DNA of 64,000 bases, from positions 663,501 through 727,500 of the forward strand of contig NZ_NSGF01000001.1 in the NCBI RefSeq assembly GCF_002294995.1. Reading direction: 5' to 3'. A program made the position numbers and the translations under genes. The notes beneath the pieces are model-generated. The model worked only from the letters and a program-made list of their open reading frames with translations, searched no databases and had not been told where the DNA came from. Below, one piece after another: positions 54,465 through 64,000 of the stretch. The DNA comes from Mesorhizobium sp. WSM3860 (GTDB lineage: Bacteria; Pseudomonadota; Alphaproteobacteria; Rhizobiales; Rhizobiaceae). Positions within the stretch are counted from its first letter, which is position 1; every line of letters starts with the position of its first letter.

Positions 54465-54963
54465 GGCCACACCGATGCAGAACCGCACGACTGTGGAACG
54501 GAAGTCCGACTGTGAGCTCGTCGTCACGCGAACCTTCAACGCTCCGGCGCGCATCGTGTTCGAGGCGTGGACCAAGCCTGAGCTGTTCAAGCAGTGGTGG
54601 GCGCCGAAGTCGATGGGCATGGTCCTGCGTTCCTGCGAGATGGATGTCCGTGTCGGGGGCAGGTACCGTTTGGTGTTCGGCCACGATGCCTCAAACCCTG
54701 ACGAGTTCTTCGGTAGGTATATCGAAGTGACACCGTATTCGCGCCTCGTCTGGACCAATGACGAAGGCGGTGACGGTGGACCCGTCACGACGGTGACCTT
54801 CGAGGAAAAAGGTGGCAAGACGCTGCTGGTCCTGCACGAGCTCTATCCCTCGAAGGAAGCTCTCGACGCTGCCGGCACCGGGGCCGCGGATGCGATGGGC
54901 GAGACGTTCGGGCAACTGGACGAGCTTCTCGTCACCCTGGGCGCGAGCGGTGGACAATCATGA
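54442..54963 (+). CDS. SRPBCC/AHSA1 domain protein
   Basis: This is a 173-residue START-like fold protein. Typical segments are LVVTRTFNAPARIVFEAWTKPELFKQWWAPK, DVRVGGRYRLVFG, FFGRYIEVTPYSRLVWTND and VTFEEKGGKTLLVLHELYP. Such proteins bind small hydrophobic ligands and are commonly made together with the neighbouring regulator. AAAGGAG lies 7-8 nt before ATG 54442. The ligand is unknown. Confidence 0.87.
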   Translation: MDASRASEATPMQNRTTVERKSDCELVVTRTFNAPARIVFEAWTKPELFKQWWAPKSMGMVLRSCEMDVRVGGRYRLVFGHDASNPDEFFGRYIEVTPYSRLVWTNDEGGDGGPVTTVTFEEKGGKTLLVLHELYPSKEALDAAGTGAADAMGETFGQLDELLVTLGASGGQS

Positions 54964-54996
54964 AGCCGTCGATCTCTCGCGTCACGCAGGAACAAG

Positions 54997-55074
54997 ATTC
55001 AGCCGCAGCGCTTTAAGTCCTTGTTTTGACACATATTGTTCGCCCAAACCGCTGCGCGCTTGGGGCCACCATGG
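54997..55074. repeat. Degenerate mosaic intergenic repeat upstream of clpB
   Basis: Begins ATTCAGCCGCAGCGCTTTAA, similar to the right half of the repeat at 54013-54056, continues with CCTTGTTTTGACACAT and a GCCCAA...TTGGGG inverted repeat. It looks like a worn rhizobial mosaic repeat. Confidence 0.5.
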
Positions 55075-55109
55075 CCTTGAATATTCTGCGTTGATCGACA
55101 TCAGGGCGT

Positions 55110-55140
55110 CTTGAGAGACCTGGGCCCATACACCATATCT
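55110..55140 (+). promoter_or_regulatory. Heat-shock (RpoH) type promoter of clpB
   Basis: CTTGAG (55110-55115), 17-nt spacer and CCATATCT (55133-55140) resemble the alphaproteobacterial sigma 32 pattern CTTGAA-N17-CCATAT. The predicted start near 55147 gives an 85-nt leader to clpB, a classic heat-shock gene. Confidence 0.65.
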
Positions 55141-55231
55141 CGGCTGAACAGGGCTCGGCTCGAGTGAGCGGGCCCGTCACCGCAATCTGATCCGGCGCCG
55201 CAAAGCGGGCCGGTGATGGAAGGAGACATAT

Positions 55232-57838
<2,607 letters not shown>

Positions 57839-57870
57839 AACCCGTCCGGATTGCGCAAACAAAATACCAG

Positions 57871-57910
57871 GAGCGCGTCGCACCCGGCAGGGGCGGCGCG
57901 CTCTTGCTTT
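57871..57910 (+). terminator. Rho-independent terminator after clpB
   Basis: GAGCGCGTCGC (57871-57881) pairs with GCGGCGCGCTC (57893-57903) with one G-T pair, an 11-nt loop, then TTGCTTTT. It lies 32 bp after the clpB stop. Confidence 0.85.
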
Positions 57911-57968
57911 TCGACAGGTCCCTGCTGCAAAACCAAGCTTGATCGCGGTTCCCGGAGGCCCGATTCCA

Positions 57969-58328
57969 ATGAAGCTCGAGGACTATAACGGCTTCTGCGC
58001 CAAGCTGCCCGGCACGACCCATGTCGTGCAGTGGGGCGGCGCTCATGTCTGGAAGGTCGGTGGCAAGGTGTTCGCGATCGGCGGCCATGACCGGGAAGGC
58101 GACGTCTTCGTTACCTTCAAATGCTCCGACATGACCTTCGACGTGTTGAAGGAACAGCCGGGCTGCCGACCGGCGCCCTATCTCGCATCGCGCGGCATGA
58201 AATGGATCCAGCGCCAGACAAGCCAAAGCGTGGATGATGCCGCGCTGAAGGACTACCTGCGCGAAAGCCATCGCCTGGTCGCGCTGAAGCTGGCGAAACG
58301 GGCGCGCAGCGAATTGGGGCTGCACTGA
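57969..58328 (+). CDS. MmcQ/YjbR family protein
   Basis: This is a 119-residue protein of the CyaY-like fold family: MKLEDYNGFCAKLPGTTHVVQWGGAHVWKVGGKVFAIGG, then VFVTFKCSDMTFDVLKEQPGCRPAPYLASRGMKWI and a final ESHRLVALKLAKRAR. The family may bind DNA; function is not settled. ATG 57969 has GGAGG 10 nt upstream. It follows the clpB terminator, so it is a separate unit. Confidence 0.87.
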   Translation: MKLEDYNGFCAKLPGTTHVVQWGGAHVWKVGGKVFAIGGHDREGDVFVTFKCSDMTFDVLKEQPGCRPAPYLASRGMKWIQRQTSQSVDDAALKDYLRESHRLVALKLAKRARSELGLH

Positions 58329-58469
58329 CATTCGGTTGGGGGTCATGGTGAAACGCCGGAAATCCGCCATCTTCATGCCCGGTTCATATTGGAACTTTAG
58401 TTTTGGTAAGTGGTTTGCTGGCGATGGGTTCGCCCAGCAAGACCGAGCCGACCGGAGAGCCTGACCCAC

Positions 58470-59984
58470 ATGCTGCGCACGATCTTTACCCTTTCGGCAC
58501 TTGCGGCCGGGCTGGCCTCGTCTGGCGCGCTCGCAGCGCCGAGTCTGGAAGGCGCGCAAAACACGGTTCGGCCCACTCAACACGGCGCGCTCCTACTCGC
58601 GCAGGACGGCAATATCGACATTTATTACGATGCCAGGGGCAACCGGGTGCTTGTCGATGCCGACACCGGAAAGGTGATCGCCATCCAGCCGCCGCAGACC
58701 AGGCTCGACCGCCGGGCGCTGCGCCGTCAACTGCGGATGCAGGAGCTCGGGCGTGCGCCCGTCGAGGACGGCGACCGCTATTATCTCGACGATCCCGACG
58801 ACATGGCCCGCTTCCGCCGCAGGCAGCTGGACGAGAACGGCCGGTATATCCCGCCGCCGGTCGACGACTACGATGCCAACAGCGACAATTCCGTCGAGGC
58901 TTATCCGCCGGCGCCGAACGACGAAGGGTATGCCACAACTTATCCGGAGGCGCCAAAGTCGGACACCATCACTCGCCAGCCGCTGAACGAAGCATCGATC
59001 GAACCGCAGCCCGGGCAGGGGGACGTGCTGCAAGTCAATCCGGAGACCCAGGCCGCGCTGCCGCCGGACACCGGCGGCAAGGCCACCGTCGATCCGTCGC
59101 TTTCGCTCGGCGTGCGCCAGGACGTGGCCGAACTCCAGGTGCTGCTCGACCGCGCCGGCGCCTCGCCGGGTGTCATCGACGGCCGCTTCGGCTCCAATGT
59201 CGACAAGGCCTTGGCCGCCTACAACCAGATCACCGGCAGCAATCTGAAATCGACCGACTCGGCCGCCATCAAGGCTGCGCTCGCCCAGTCGGGCGGCGAC
59301 GCCTTCGCCTCCTACACGATCACGCCCGAGGACGTGGCCGGACCCTATGTCGCCTCGATCCCGGAAGACTACAGCCAGAAGGCCAAGCTCGACCGCATGG
59401 GTTACACCTCGGTCACCGAGGCGCTCGCCGAGCGCTTCCACATGGACGAAGGCTATCTGAAGTCGATCAACAAAGGGCTCGACTTCAACCGTCCCGGAAC
59501 CATCATCAAGGTCGCCAATTTCGGCCAGCTGGTGTCGACGCCGGTTGCCCGCATCGTCGCCGACAAGGACAAGAAGGAAGTCTTCGCGTATGATGCGGAC
59601 GGCAAGCTGGTCGCGGCCTATCCGGCCACCATCGGTTCGGCCGACACGCCGTCGCCCACCGGCATCCACACCGTGTCGCGCATCGCGCTCGATCCCAACT
59701 ACACCTACAATCCCAACATCAATTTCAAGCAGGGCCAGAACGACAAGATCCTGACCATCCCGCCGGGGCCGAACGGTCCGGTCGGCTCGGTCTGGATCGC
59801 ACTGGACAAGCCGACCTACGGCATCCACGGCACGCCCGATCCTTCCAAGATCGGCAAGACCGAAAGCCATGGCTGCGTGCGCCTGACCAACTGGGATGCG
59901 CGAGAGCTCGCCAAGCTGGTGTCGCCGGGCGTGACCGTCGAGTTCGTCGGCGCGTCTTCAGCCGATGATTTTGCGCAGCAATGA
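58470..59984 (+). CDS. L,D-transpeptidase (YkuD) with peptidoglycan-binding domain
   Basis: This is an exported murein cross-linking enzyme of 504 residues. Residues 1-22 are a signal peptide ending GALA before APSLEG. A long Pro/Asp-rich linker follows, then a PG_binding_1 domain (about 205-275: VRQDVAELQVLLDRAGASPGVIDGRFGSN). The YkuD catalytic domain (about 365-490) contains HGTPDPSKIGKTESHGCVRL with nucleophile Cys469. It makes 3-3 cross-links or anchors proteins to murein, important in polar-growing Rhizobiales. The 3' end overlaps the convergent TMEM175 gene by 27 bp. Confidence 0.92.
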   Translation: MLRTIFTLSALAAGLASSGALAAPSLEGAQNTVRPTQHGALLLAQDGNIDIYYDARGNRVLVDADTGKVIAIQPPQTRLDRRALRRQLRMQELGRAPVEDGDRYYLDDPDDMARFRRRQLDENGRYIPPPVDDYDANSDNSVEAYPPAPNDEGYATTYPEAPKSDTITRQPLNEASIEPQPGQGDVLQVNPETQAALPPDTGGKATVDPSLSLGVRQDVAELQVLLDRAGASPGVIDGRFGSNVDKALAAYNQITGSNLKSTDSAAIKAALAQSGGDAFASYTITPEDVAGPYVASIPEDYSQKAKLDRMGYTSVTEALAERFHMDEGYLKSINKGLDFNRPGTIIKVANFGQLVSTPVARIVADKDKKEVFAYDADGKLVAAYPATIGSADTPSPTGIHTVSRIALDPNYTYNPNINFKQGQNDKILTIPPGPNGPVGSVWIALDKPTYGIHGTPDPSKIGKTESHGCVRLTNWDARELAKLVSPGVTVEFVGASSADDFAQQ

Positions 59985-60590
59985 GCCGCGCAGGGCGGTC
60001 GCATAGATCAGCTGCACCACCAGGATGAACCCGACGCTGAGCAGCGGGGTGATGAGGCATAGGGCCGCGCCGACGGCCCACAGGATCTGCGCCTTGACGA
60101 TACGCAGATAGACCGCGCGTTTTGTTTCCGCATCGACGCCGCCGGCGAGGAAGCCGTTTTTCTCCGCATAGCGCCAGCTCGCGAACAGCGTGACGCCGAG
60201 CATCAGAAGGTTCAACCAGTAGACGAGCACCGCGATCCTGAATTCGAGGAAGTCGGCCAACAGGTCGGTGGAGAACGGCAAAAGCGCGATGAAGGCAAGA
60301 AAACAGAGATTGAGCGTCGCGAGCCGCCGGTCCGATTTCGCGATCAAGCCATGCTGCGCCTGCTGGCCGAACCAGAAGATTGTCAGGGTCAGGAAGCTAA
60401 GCGCATAGGTCAGGAAACGCGGCGCCAGCGCCAGGATCGCCGCGAGCAACTCGCTTTCGGAATGCACCGTTTCATGCGCCGGCACCCTGATCTCCAGTAC
60501 GATCAAGGTGAGCGCGATGGCAAAGACCCCGTCGGTTATGCCGACGATGCGTCCGCGCCCCTCGGCTGACGGTTCAAGCGGTCGCTTCAT
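59958..60590 (-). CDS. TMEM175 (DUF1211) family potassium channel-like protein
   Basis: This is a 210-residue membrane protein starting MKRPLEPSAEGRGRIVGITDGVFAIALTLIVLEI. The RxxxFSDGxF-like pore signature of the family reads RIVGITDGVFAIALTL here, followed by about five more helices. Bacterial relatives form potassium-selective channels as tetramers. ATG 60590 has AAGGGAGAG just upstream; a longer frame is not conserved. It is divergent from the MFS gene. Confidence 0.85.
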   Translation of the reverse strand: MKRPLEPSAEGRGRIVGITDGVFAIALTLIVLEIRVPAHETVHSESELLAAILALAPRFLTYALSFLTLTIFWFGQQAQHGLIAKSDRRLATLNLCFLAFIALLPFSTDLLADFLEFRIAVLVYWLNLLMLGVTLFASWRYAEKNGFLAGGVDAETKRAVYLRIVKAQILWAVGAALCLITPLLSVGFILVVQLIYATALRGSLLRKIIG

Positions 60591-60751
60591 GGCTCTCCCT
60601 TCTGTAATGACCGGCCGGAACCTAGCACGCGACGGCTCGTTTGCATTTACGATGGCTACCTTCCTGGCCATGCGGTCAGTGCAAACTGGTTTCAGAACTG
60701 CAATCTTCTGGCTCGTTGTTGCCGATACGCCGGAGAGCTAAGCAGGTTTTC

Positions 60752-62308
60752 ATGCCTTCCTCGAGTGAAGCCACAGCCGATTCGCTTTCGACCGCGACGC
60801 GCGCGAACGGCACCTTTTGCCCGCAGACGCAGCGCAAGTTCGTGCTGGTCGCGGCAATCCTGGCCTCGGCGCTCGGCTTCATCGATGGTTCGATCCTGGC
60901 GATCGCCATGCCGGCCTTGCGCGTCGATCTCGGCGCCAGCCTGGTGGAAGCGCAATGGATCTCCAACGCCTACGCGCTGACGCTTTCGGCGCTGATTCTG
61001 GCCGGTGGTGCCGCCGGCGACCGATTCGGCCTCAGGCGCGCATTCGTAACCGGCATAGCCCTCTTCATCGTGGCTTCGCTCGCCTGCGCGCTGGCGCCCA
61101 ATCCGGCGGTGCTGATCGCGTTCCGCGCCATCCAGGGCATCGGCGCCGCCATCATGGTGCCGGGCAGCCTCGCCATCATCGCCAAGGCCTATCCGAAAAA
61201 GGAACGCGGCCGGGCGATCGGCATCTGGGCGGCCGCCTCGGCTCTCACGACGGCGCTCGGGCCGGTGCTGGGCGGTTTCGTGCTATCGACTTTCGGCAAC
61301 GGCGTCTGGCGCGCGATCTTTGCCGTCAACCTGCCGCTCGGACTGGTTTCGATCTATCTGCTGCTCGCCAAGATACCGGCCGACCAGGCGACCGAAAAGC
61401 GCAGTCTCGACCTCGGGGGCGCCGCGCTCGCCACGCTTGCCTTCGGGGCACTGGCCTATGGGCTGACGGCAATGAACGCCGAGGGCGGCGGGATGATGGC
61501 GGGGCCGGCAATCGTCGCCGGCGTCGTCCTGCTTTTCGTTTTCATTGTCTATGAGCGCTGGCAGCGCGAGCCGATGATCGATCTCGGCCTGTTTCGTATC
61601 GGGGCCTTCGCCGGCGCCAATCTCGCGACCTTCTTCCTCTATTTCGCGCTGTCGGCGAACCTCTTCTACCTGCCGATGGTTCTGATCGCGGGCTGGGGAC
61701 TGAGCTCGGCCGAGGTCGGCTTCATCTTCCTGCCGCTGTCAGCCTTGATCGCGCTGCTGTCGGGGCCGGTCGGCCAGTGGTCCGACAGGATCGGCCCGCG
61801 CCTGCCGATCGCCGCCGGCAGCTTGGTCGTCGCCATCGCCTTTGGCGGCATGGCCGTGCTCGCCCAAGCCGGCATCCATAATTTCTGGACCGGGACCTTC
61901 CCGCTGATGGCGGTGATGGGGCTCGGCATGGCTCTGGTCGTGTCGCCGCTGTCGACGGCGATCATGACCTCCGTCGAGGACAAGGACACGGGCGCGGCAT
62001 CCGGCATCAACAATGCCGTCTCGCGCATCGGCGGCCTGATCGCCGTGGCGGCGATGGGCTCGCTCGCGGCTTTCGTCTATGCGCGATCGACCGGCAGCCT
62101 CGCCGGCATGCCCGGTTTCGGCGAACCGCCGGCATCCGGGCTCGCGGCCAATCTCGACGCATTGAGGATTGCGGCAAGCGATTCGGCTTTTGCCGCGGTC
62201 GCCGCCGTCACGACGCTGCTTTGCCTGCTGTCGTCGATCATCGCCTGGTTCACCGTGCCCGGACAGGCGCTGCCCTGGCCGCGGCAGACGGGCGATTCGC
62301 CGGATTAG
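60752..62308 (+). CDS. MFS multidrug exporter, DHA2 (EmrB/QacA) type
   Basis: This is a 518-residue, fourteen-helix proton antiporter. Motif A reads GGAAGDRFGLRRAF after helix 2, and motif C of drug antiporters reads ALTTALGPVLGGFV. The start IDGSILAIAMPAL is a variant of the DHA2 motif D1, and IMTSVEDKDTGAASGINNAVSRIGGLI marks helix 11-12. ATG 60752. Substrates cannot be told. Its stop overlaps the convergent M23 gene by 4 bp. Confidence 0.9.
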   Translation: MPSSSEATADSLSTATRANGTFCPQTQRKFVLVAAILASALGFIDGSILAIAMPALRVDLGASLVEAQWISNAYALTLSALILAGGAAGDRFGLRRAFVTGIALFIVASLACALAPNPAVLIAFRAIQGIGAAIMVPGSLAIIAKAYPKKERGRAIGIWAAASALTTALGPVLGGFVLSTFGNGVWRAIFAVNLPLGLVSIYLLLAKIPADQATEKRSLDLGGAALATLAFGALAYGLTAMNAEGGGMMAGPAIVAGVVLLFVFIVYERWQREPMIDLGLFRIGAFAGANLATFFLYFALSANLFYLPMVLIAGWGLSSAEVGFIFLPLSALIALLSGPVGQWSDRIGPRLPIAAGSLVVAIAFGGMAVLAQAGIHNFWTGTFPLMAVMGLGMALVVSPLSTAIMTSVEDKDTGAASGINNAVSRIGGLIAVAAMGSLAAFVYARSTGSLAGMPGFGEPPASGLAANLDALRIAASDSAFAAVAAVTTLLCLLSSIIAWFTVPGQALPWPRQTGDSPD

Positions 62309-64000
62309 TTGGGAACCTGCGAATCGGTCTTGGCGCTGGCGACCTTCAGCGAATTTCCGTCTTCCTGCTTGAGCAGGTCGTCGATGCGCTCACGCTCGCG
62401 CTTGAAGGCGACGAGATCGTCGCCCTTCAGCACCTTGCCGACCGGCAGGCGGACGCGCATCGGATCGACCTTGGTGCCGTTGACGATCAGCTCATAATGA
62501 AGATGCGGGCCGGTGGCGAGGCCGGTCTGGCCTAGATAACCGATGACCTGGCCCTGACGCACGCGCACGCCCGGCTCGATCCCTTTGGCGAAAGCGCTCT
62601 GGTGATTGTAGGAGGTCTCGTAGCCGTTGGCGTGGCGGATGATGATCTGCTTGCCGTAGCCGCCGGCCCAGCCGACCTTTTCGATAACACCGTTGCCGGC
62701 GGCGATGATCGGCGTGCCGATGGGCGCTGCCCAATCGACGCCGGTGTGCATGCGCACATAGCCCAGAATCGGGTGCCGGCGGGCGCCGAAGCCGGAGCGG
62801 AATTTGCCGGCGGGCAGTGGATTGCGCAGCAGGAATTGCTCGGCGCTCGACCCGTTCTCGTCGAAATAGTCGGTGCCGCCGTCCTGCATCTGGAAGCGGT
62901 AGAAATTGCGTGTCTGGCCGCCGAAAGTGGCCGAGACGTAGAGAAGCTCCGAATTGTCGGAGGTCTGGTCGTCGCCGTCGGGCTGCGAGAACAGGACCTC
63001 GAGACGGTCCGACGGCGAAAGCCGCGACTGGAAGTCGACGTCCGAGGCAAGAAGCTTGATCAGCTTCTGGGTCATCGATTTCGACATGCCGTAGGAATAG
63101 GCGGCTCGATAGATGCCGTCATAGACATTGGGCAGGTTGCCGCGCACCACCACCGGCTGCGAATCATCGAATGCCGTCAGCAATTCGGGATTGGGCTCCG
63201 GCTCCTGCGCCGGCACGAACTGTCCGCGATCGTCGAGCGCGATGGTCACGATATGCGTGGTGCGGTCGTAAACGCTGGTGCGGACCACCTTGGCGATGTC
63301 GCCGCGCACCTCGAGGCCGACGCGCAGGACCGTTCCGGCCTTGAGCGCCGTTGCGTTCAAGAGCTTGCCGATCGCTTCCGACATGCCGGTGGCGTCATCG
63401 CCGGTGTAGCCCGAATCAGCGAAGGCCTCGGTGATATCGGTGTCCTCGGTGAAAGGGATGATCTCCTCGGCGAAGGCCGGCGTCTGGTCGTCCGGGGTGG
63501 CGCGCGGCGCCACCGAGACGTTCTCCGGCGTGATCTTGACGTCGTAGGAACCCGCCATGCTCTCGGCGAAGGCGTCGCCGAATCGCTGCGGGTCGACATA
63601 ATGAAGCGCCGCAACCTGGACGGCGCCGTCGCTCAGGCCGTTGCCGGCTTCGCGCACCACCTTTTCCACCTCGTCGGCGGAGAGGTCGCTCTTTTCGTCG
63701 AAGGATGCCGTGTCGATCGGGAAGTCGACCGTCTTCAGGCTCATCTCGCTTTCGACCTTGGCGCCGTAGATCTGGCCGGCGGCCGCGGTGGCGGAAGCCG
63801 GCTGAGCGTTGTCGTCGCCGTCGTCGCCGAAGACCTGCATCGGGTCGAATGGCGGGTAGGGACGGTTGGTGGTGTGGCCGGCCGCAAGCGCCATCTTGAT
63901 CTGCACGAATGGCATGGTGTGGATAACGTCGCGGTCACCGACCTTGGTGACCATCGACACTTCCATGCGCCGGCGGTCCTTGGCCCGGGCGATCTGGCGC
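62305..64000 (-). CDS. M23 family metallopeptidase (murein endopeptidase), 5' end missing
   Basis: This is a LytM/M23 endopeptidase whose frame runs off the right edge; the ATG at 63966 is inside conserved sequence, since the frame stays open upstream (RQIARAKDRRR). At least 564 residues are visible. The C-terminal domain holds the zinc ligands: RMHTGVDWAAP (HxxxD) and GPHLHYEL (HxH). A large N-terminal region probably folds over or regulates the active site, as in MepM-like enzymes. It cleaves murein cross-links, which complements the L,D-transpeptidase 2.3 kb away. A membrane anchor is expected outside the window. Confidence 0.92.
   Translation of the reverse strand, partial: RQIARAKDRRRMEVSMVTKVGDRDVIHTMPFVQIKMALAAGHTTNRPYPPFDPMQVFGDDGDDNAQPASATAAAGQIYGAKVESEMSLKTVDFPIDTASFDEKSDLSADEVEKVVREAGNGLSDGAVQVAALHYVDPQRFGDAFAESMAGSYDVKITPENVSVAPRATPDDQTPAFAEEIIPFTEDTDITEAFADSGYTGDDATGMSEAIGKLLNATALKAGTVLRVGLEVRGDIAKVVRTSVYDRTTHIVTIALDDRGQFVPAQEPEPNPELLTAFDDSQPVVVRGNLPNVYDGIYRAAYSYGMSKSMTQKLIKLLASDVDFQSRLSPSDRLEVLFSQPDGDDQTSDNSELLYVSATFGGQTRNFYRFQMQDGGTDYFDENGSSAEQFLLRNPLPAGKFRSGFGARRHPILGYVRMHTGVDWAAPIGTPIIAAGNGVIEKVGWAGGYGKQIIIRHANGYETSYNHQSAFAKGIEPGVRVRQGQVIGYLGQTGLATGPHLHYELIVNGTKVDPMRVRLPVGKVLKGDDLVAFKRERERIDDLLKQEDGNSLKVASAKTDSQVPN

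Overview
The window is about 64 kb of a GC-rich chromosome from an alphaproteobacterium of the order Hyphomicrobiales (Rhizobiales), most likely Mesorhizobium or a close relative. The reasons are the gene content (ECF sigma F with NrsF, DUF4167, PtsP/EI-Ntr next to prfA-prmC, HIG1 protein, an aqpS-type ars operon, DUF1178) and several intergenic palindromes of the kind scattered through rhizobial genomes. No phage, CRISPR array, rRNA or insertion sequence was seen. One tRNA gene is present. Species assignment is inference from protein and repeat resemblance; no search was run.

Layout. 1-3.8 kb: end of ugpB followed by ugpA, ugpE and ugpC, an importer for glycerol-3-phosphate or glycerophosphodiesters. 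3.8-7.6 kb: on the other strand an iron(III) importer fbpA-fbpB-fbpC, with a hairpin between fbpA and fbpB and a candidate RirA box upstream. 7.8-11.1 kb: ECF sigma factor, its membrane anti-sigma NrsF, and a three-PAS diguanylate cyclase. 11.1-14 kb: 3-hydroxybutyryl-CoA dehydrogenase and etfB-etfA, that is fatty-acid/hydroxybutyrate oxidation and its electron carrier. 14.2-22.6 kb: rhomboid protease, cobalamin adenosyltransferase, HIG1 protein, SDR, YihY, EamA permease, GluQ, AlkA-type glycosylase, HNH protein, DsbB and a DedA-type protein.

22.85-28.18 kb is the main accessory region. tRNA-Leu(CAA) ends in a 17-bp sequence that recurs exactly 5.2 kb downstream. Between the copies lies a six-gene arsenic operon (arsR2-aqpS-arsC-arsR1-flavoprotein-MFS) plus a DUF1059 gene. 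This looks like a small tRNA-targeted island that has lost, or never had, an integrase. The flavoprotein carries an unusual cysteine-rich tail.

28.2-41.1 kb: secreted beta-propeller protein, FemAB-like acetyltransferase with a flippase-type membrane protein, secA, a PpiC-type periplasmic isomerase, TetR, the coupled argJ-GNAT-mutT operon, a small membrane protein with a Flp pilin, and an NDUFAF5-like methyltransferase. 41.2-45.9 kb: comF, the tightly coupled grxC-nitrilase-DUF1178 operon, a MarR/EamA divergent pair, and ubiG. 46.4-54 kb: monooxygenase-like ABM protein, then lysC, ptsP, prfA, prmC and the DUF4167 gene on one strand. 54-64 kb: an ArsR/SRPBCC pair behind a 24-bp perfect palindrome, clpB behind a heat-shock type promoter, an MmcQ/YjbR protein, an L,D-transpeptidase, a TMEM175-type channel, a DHA2 drug exporter, and an M23 endopeptidase that runs off the right edge.

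Most of the window is ordinary core chromosome. The observations most worth a second look are the tRNA-Leu ars island with its two distinct ArsR operators and Cys-tailed flavoprotein, the autoregulated sigma F promoter, the ArsR/SRPBCC palindrome placed at the transcription start, and the repeat families.
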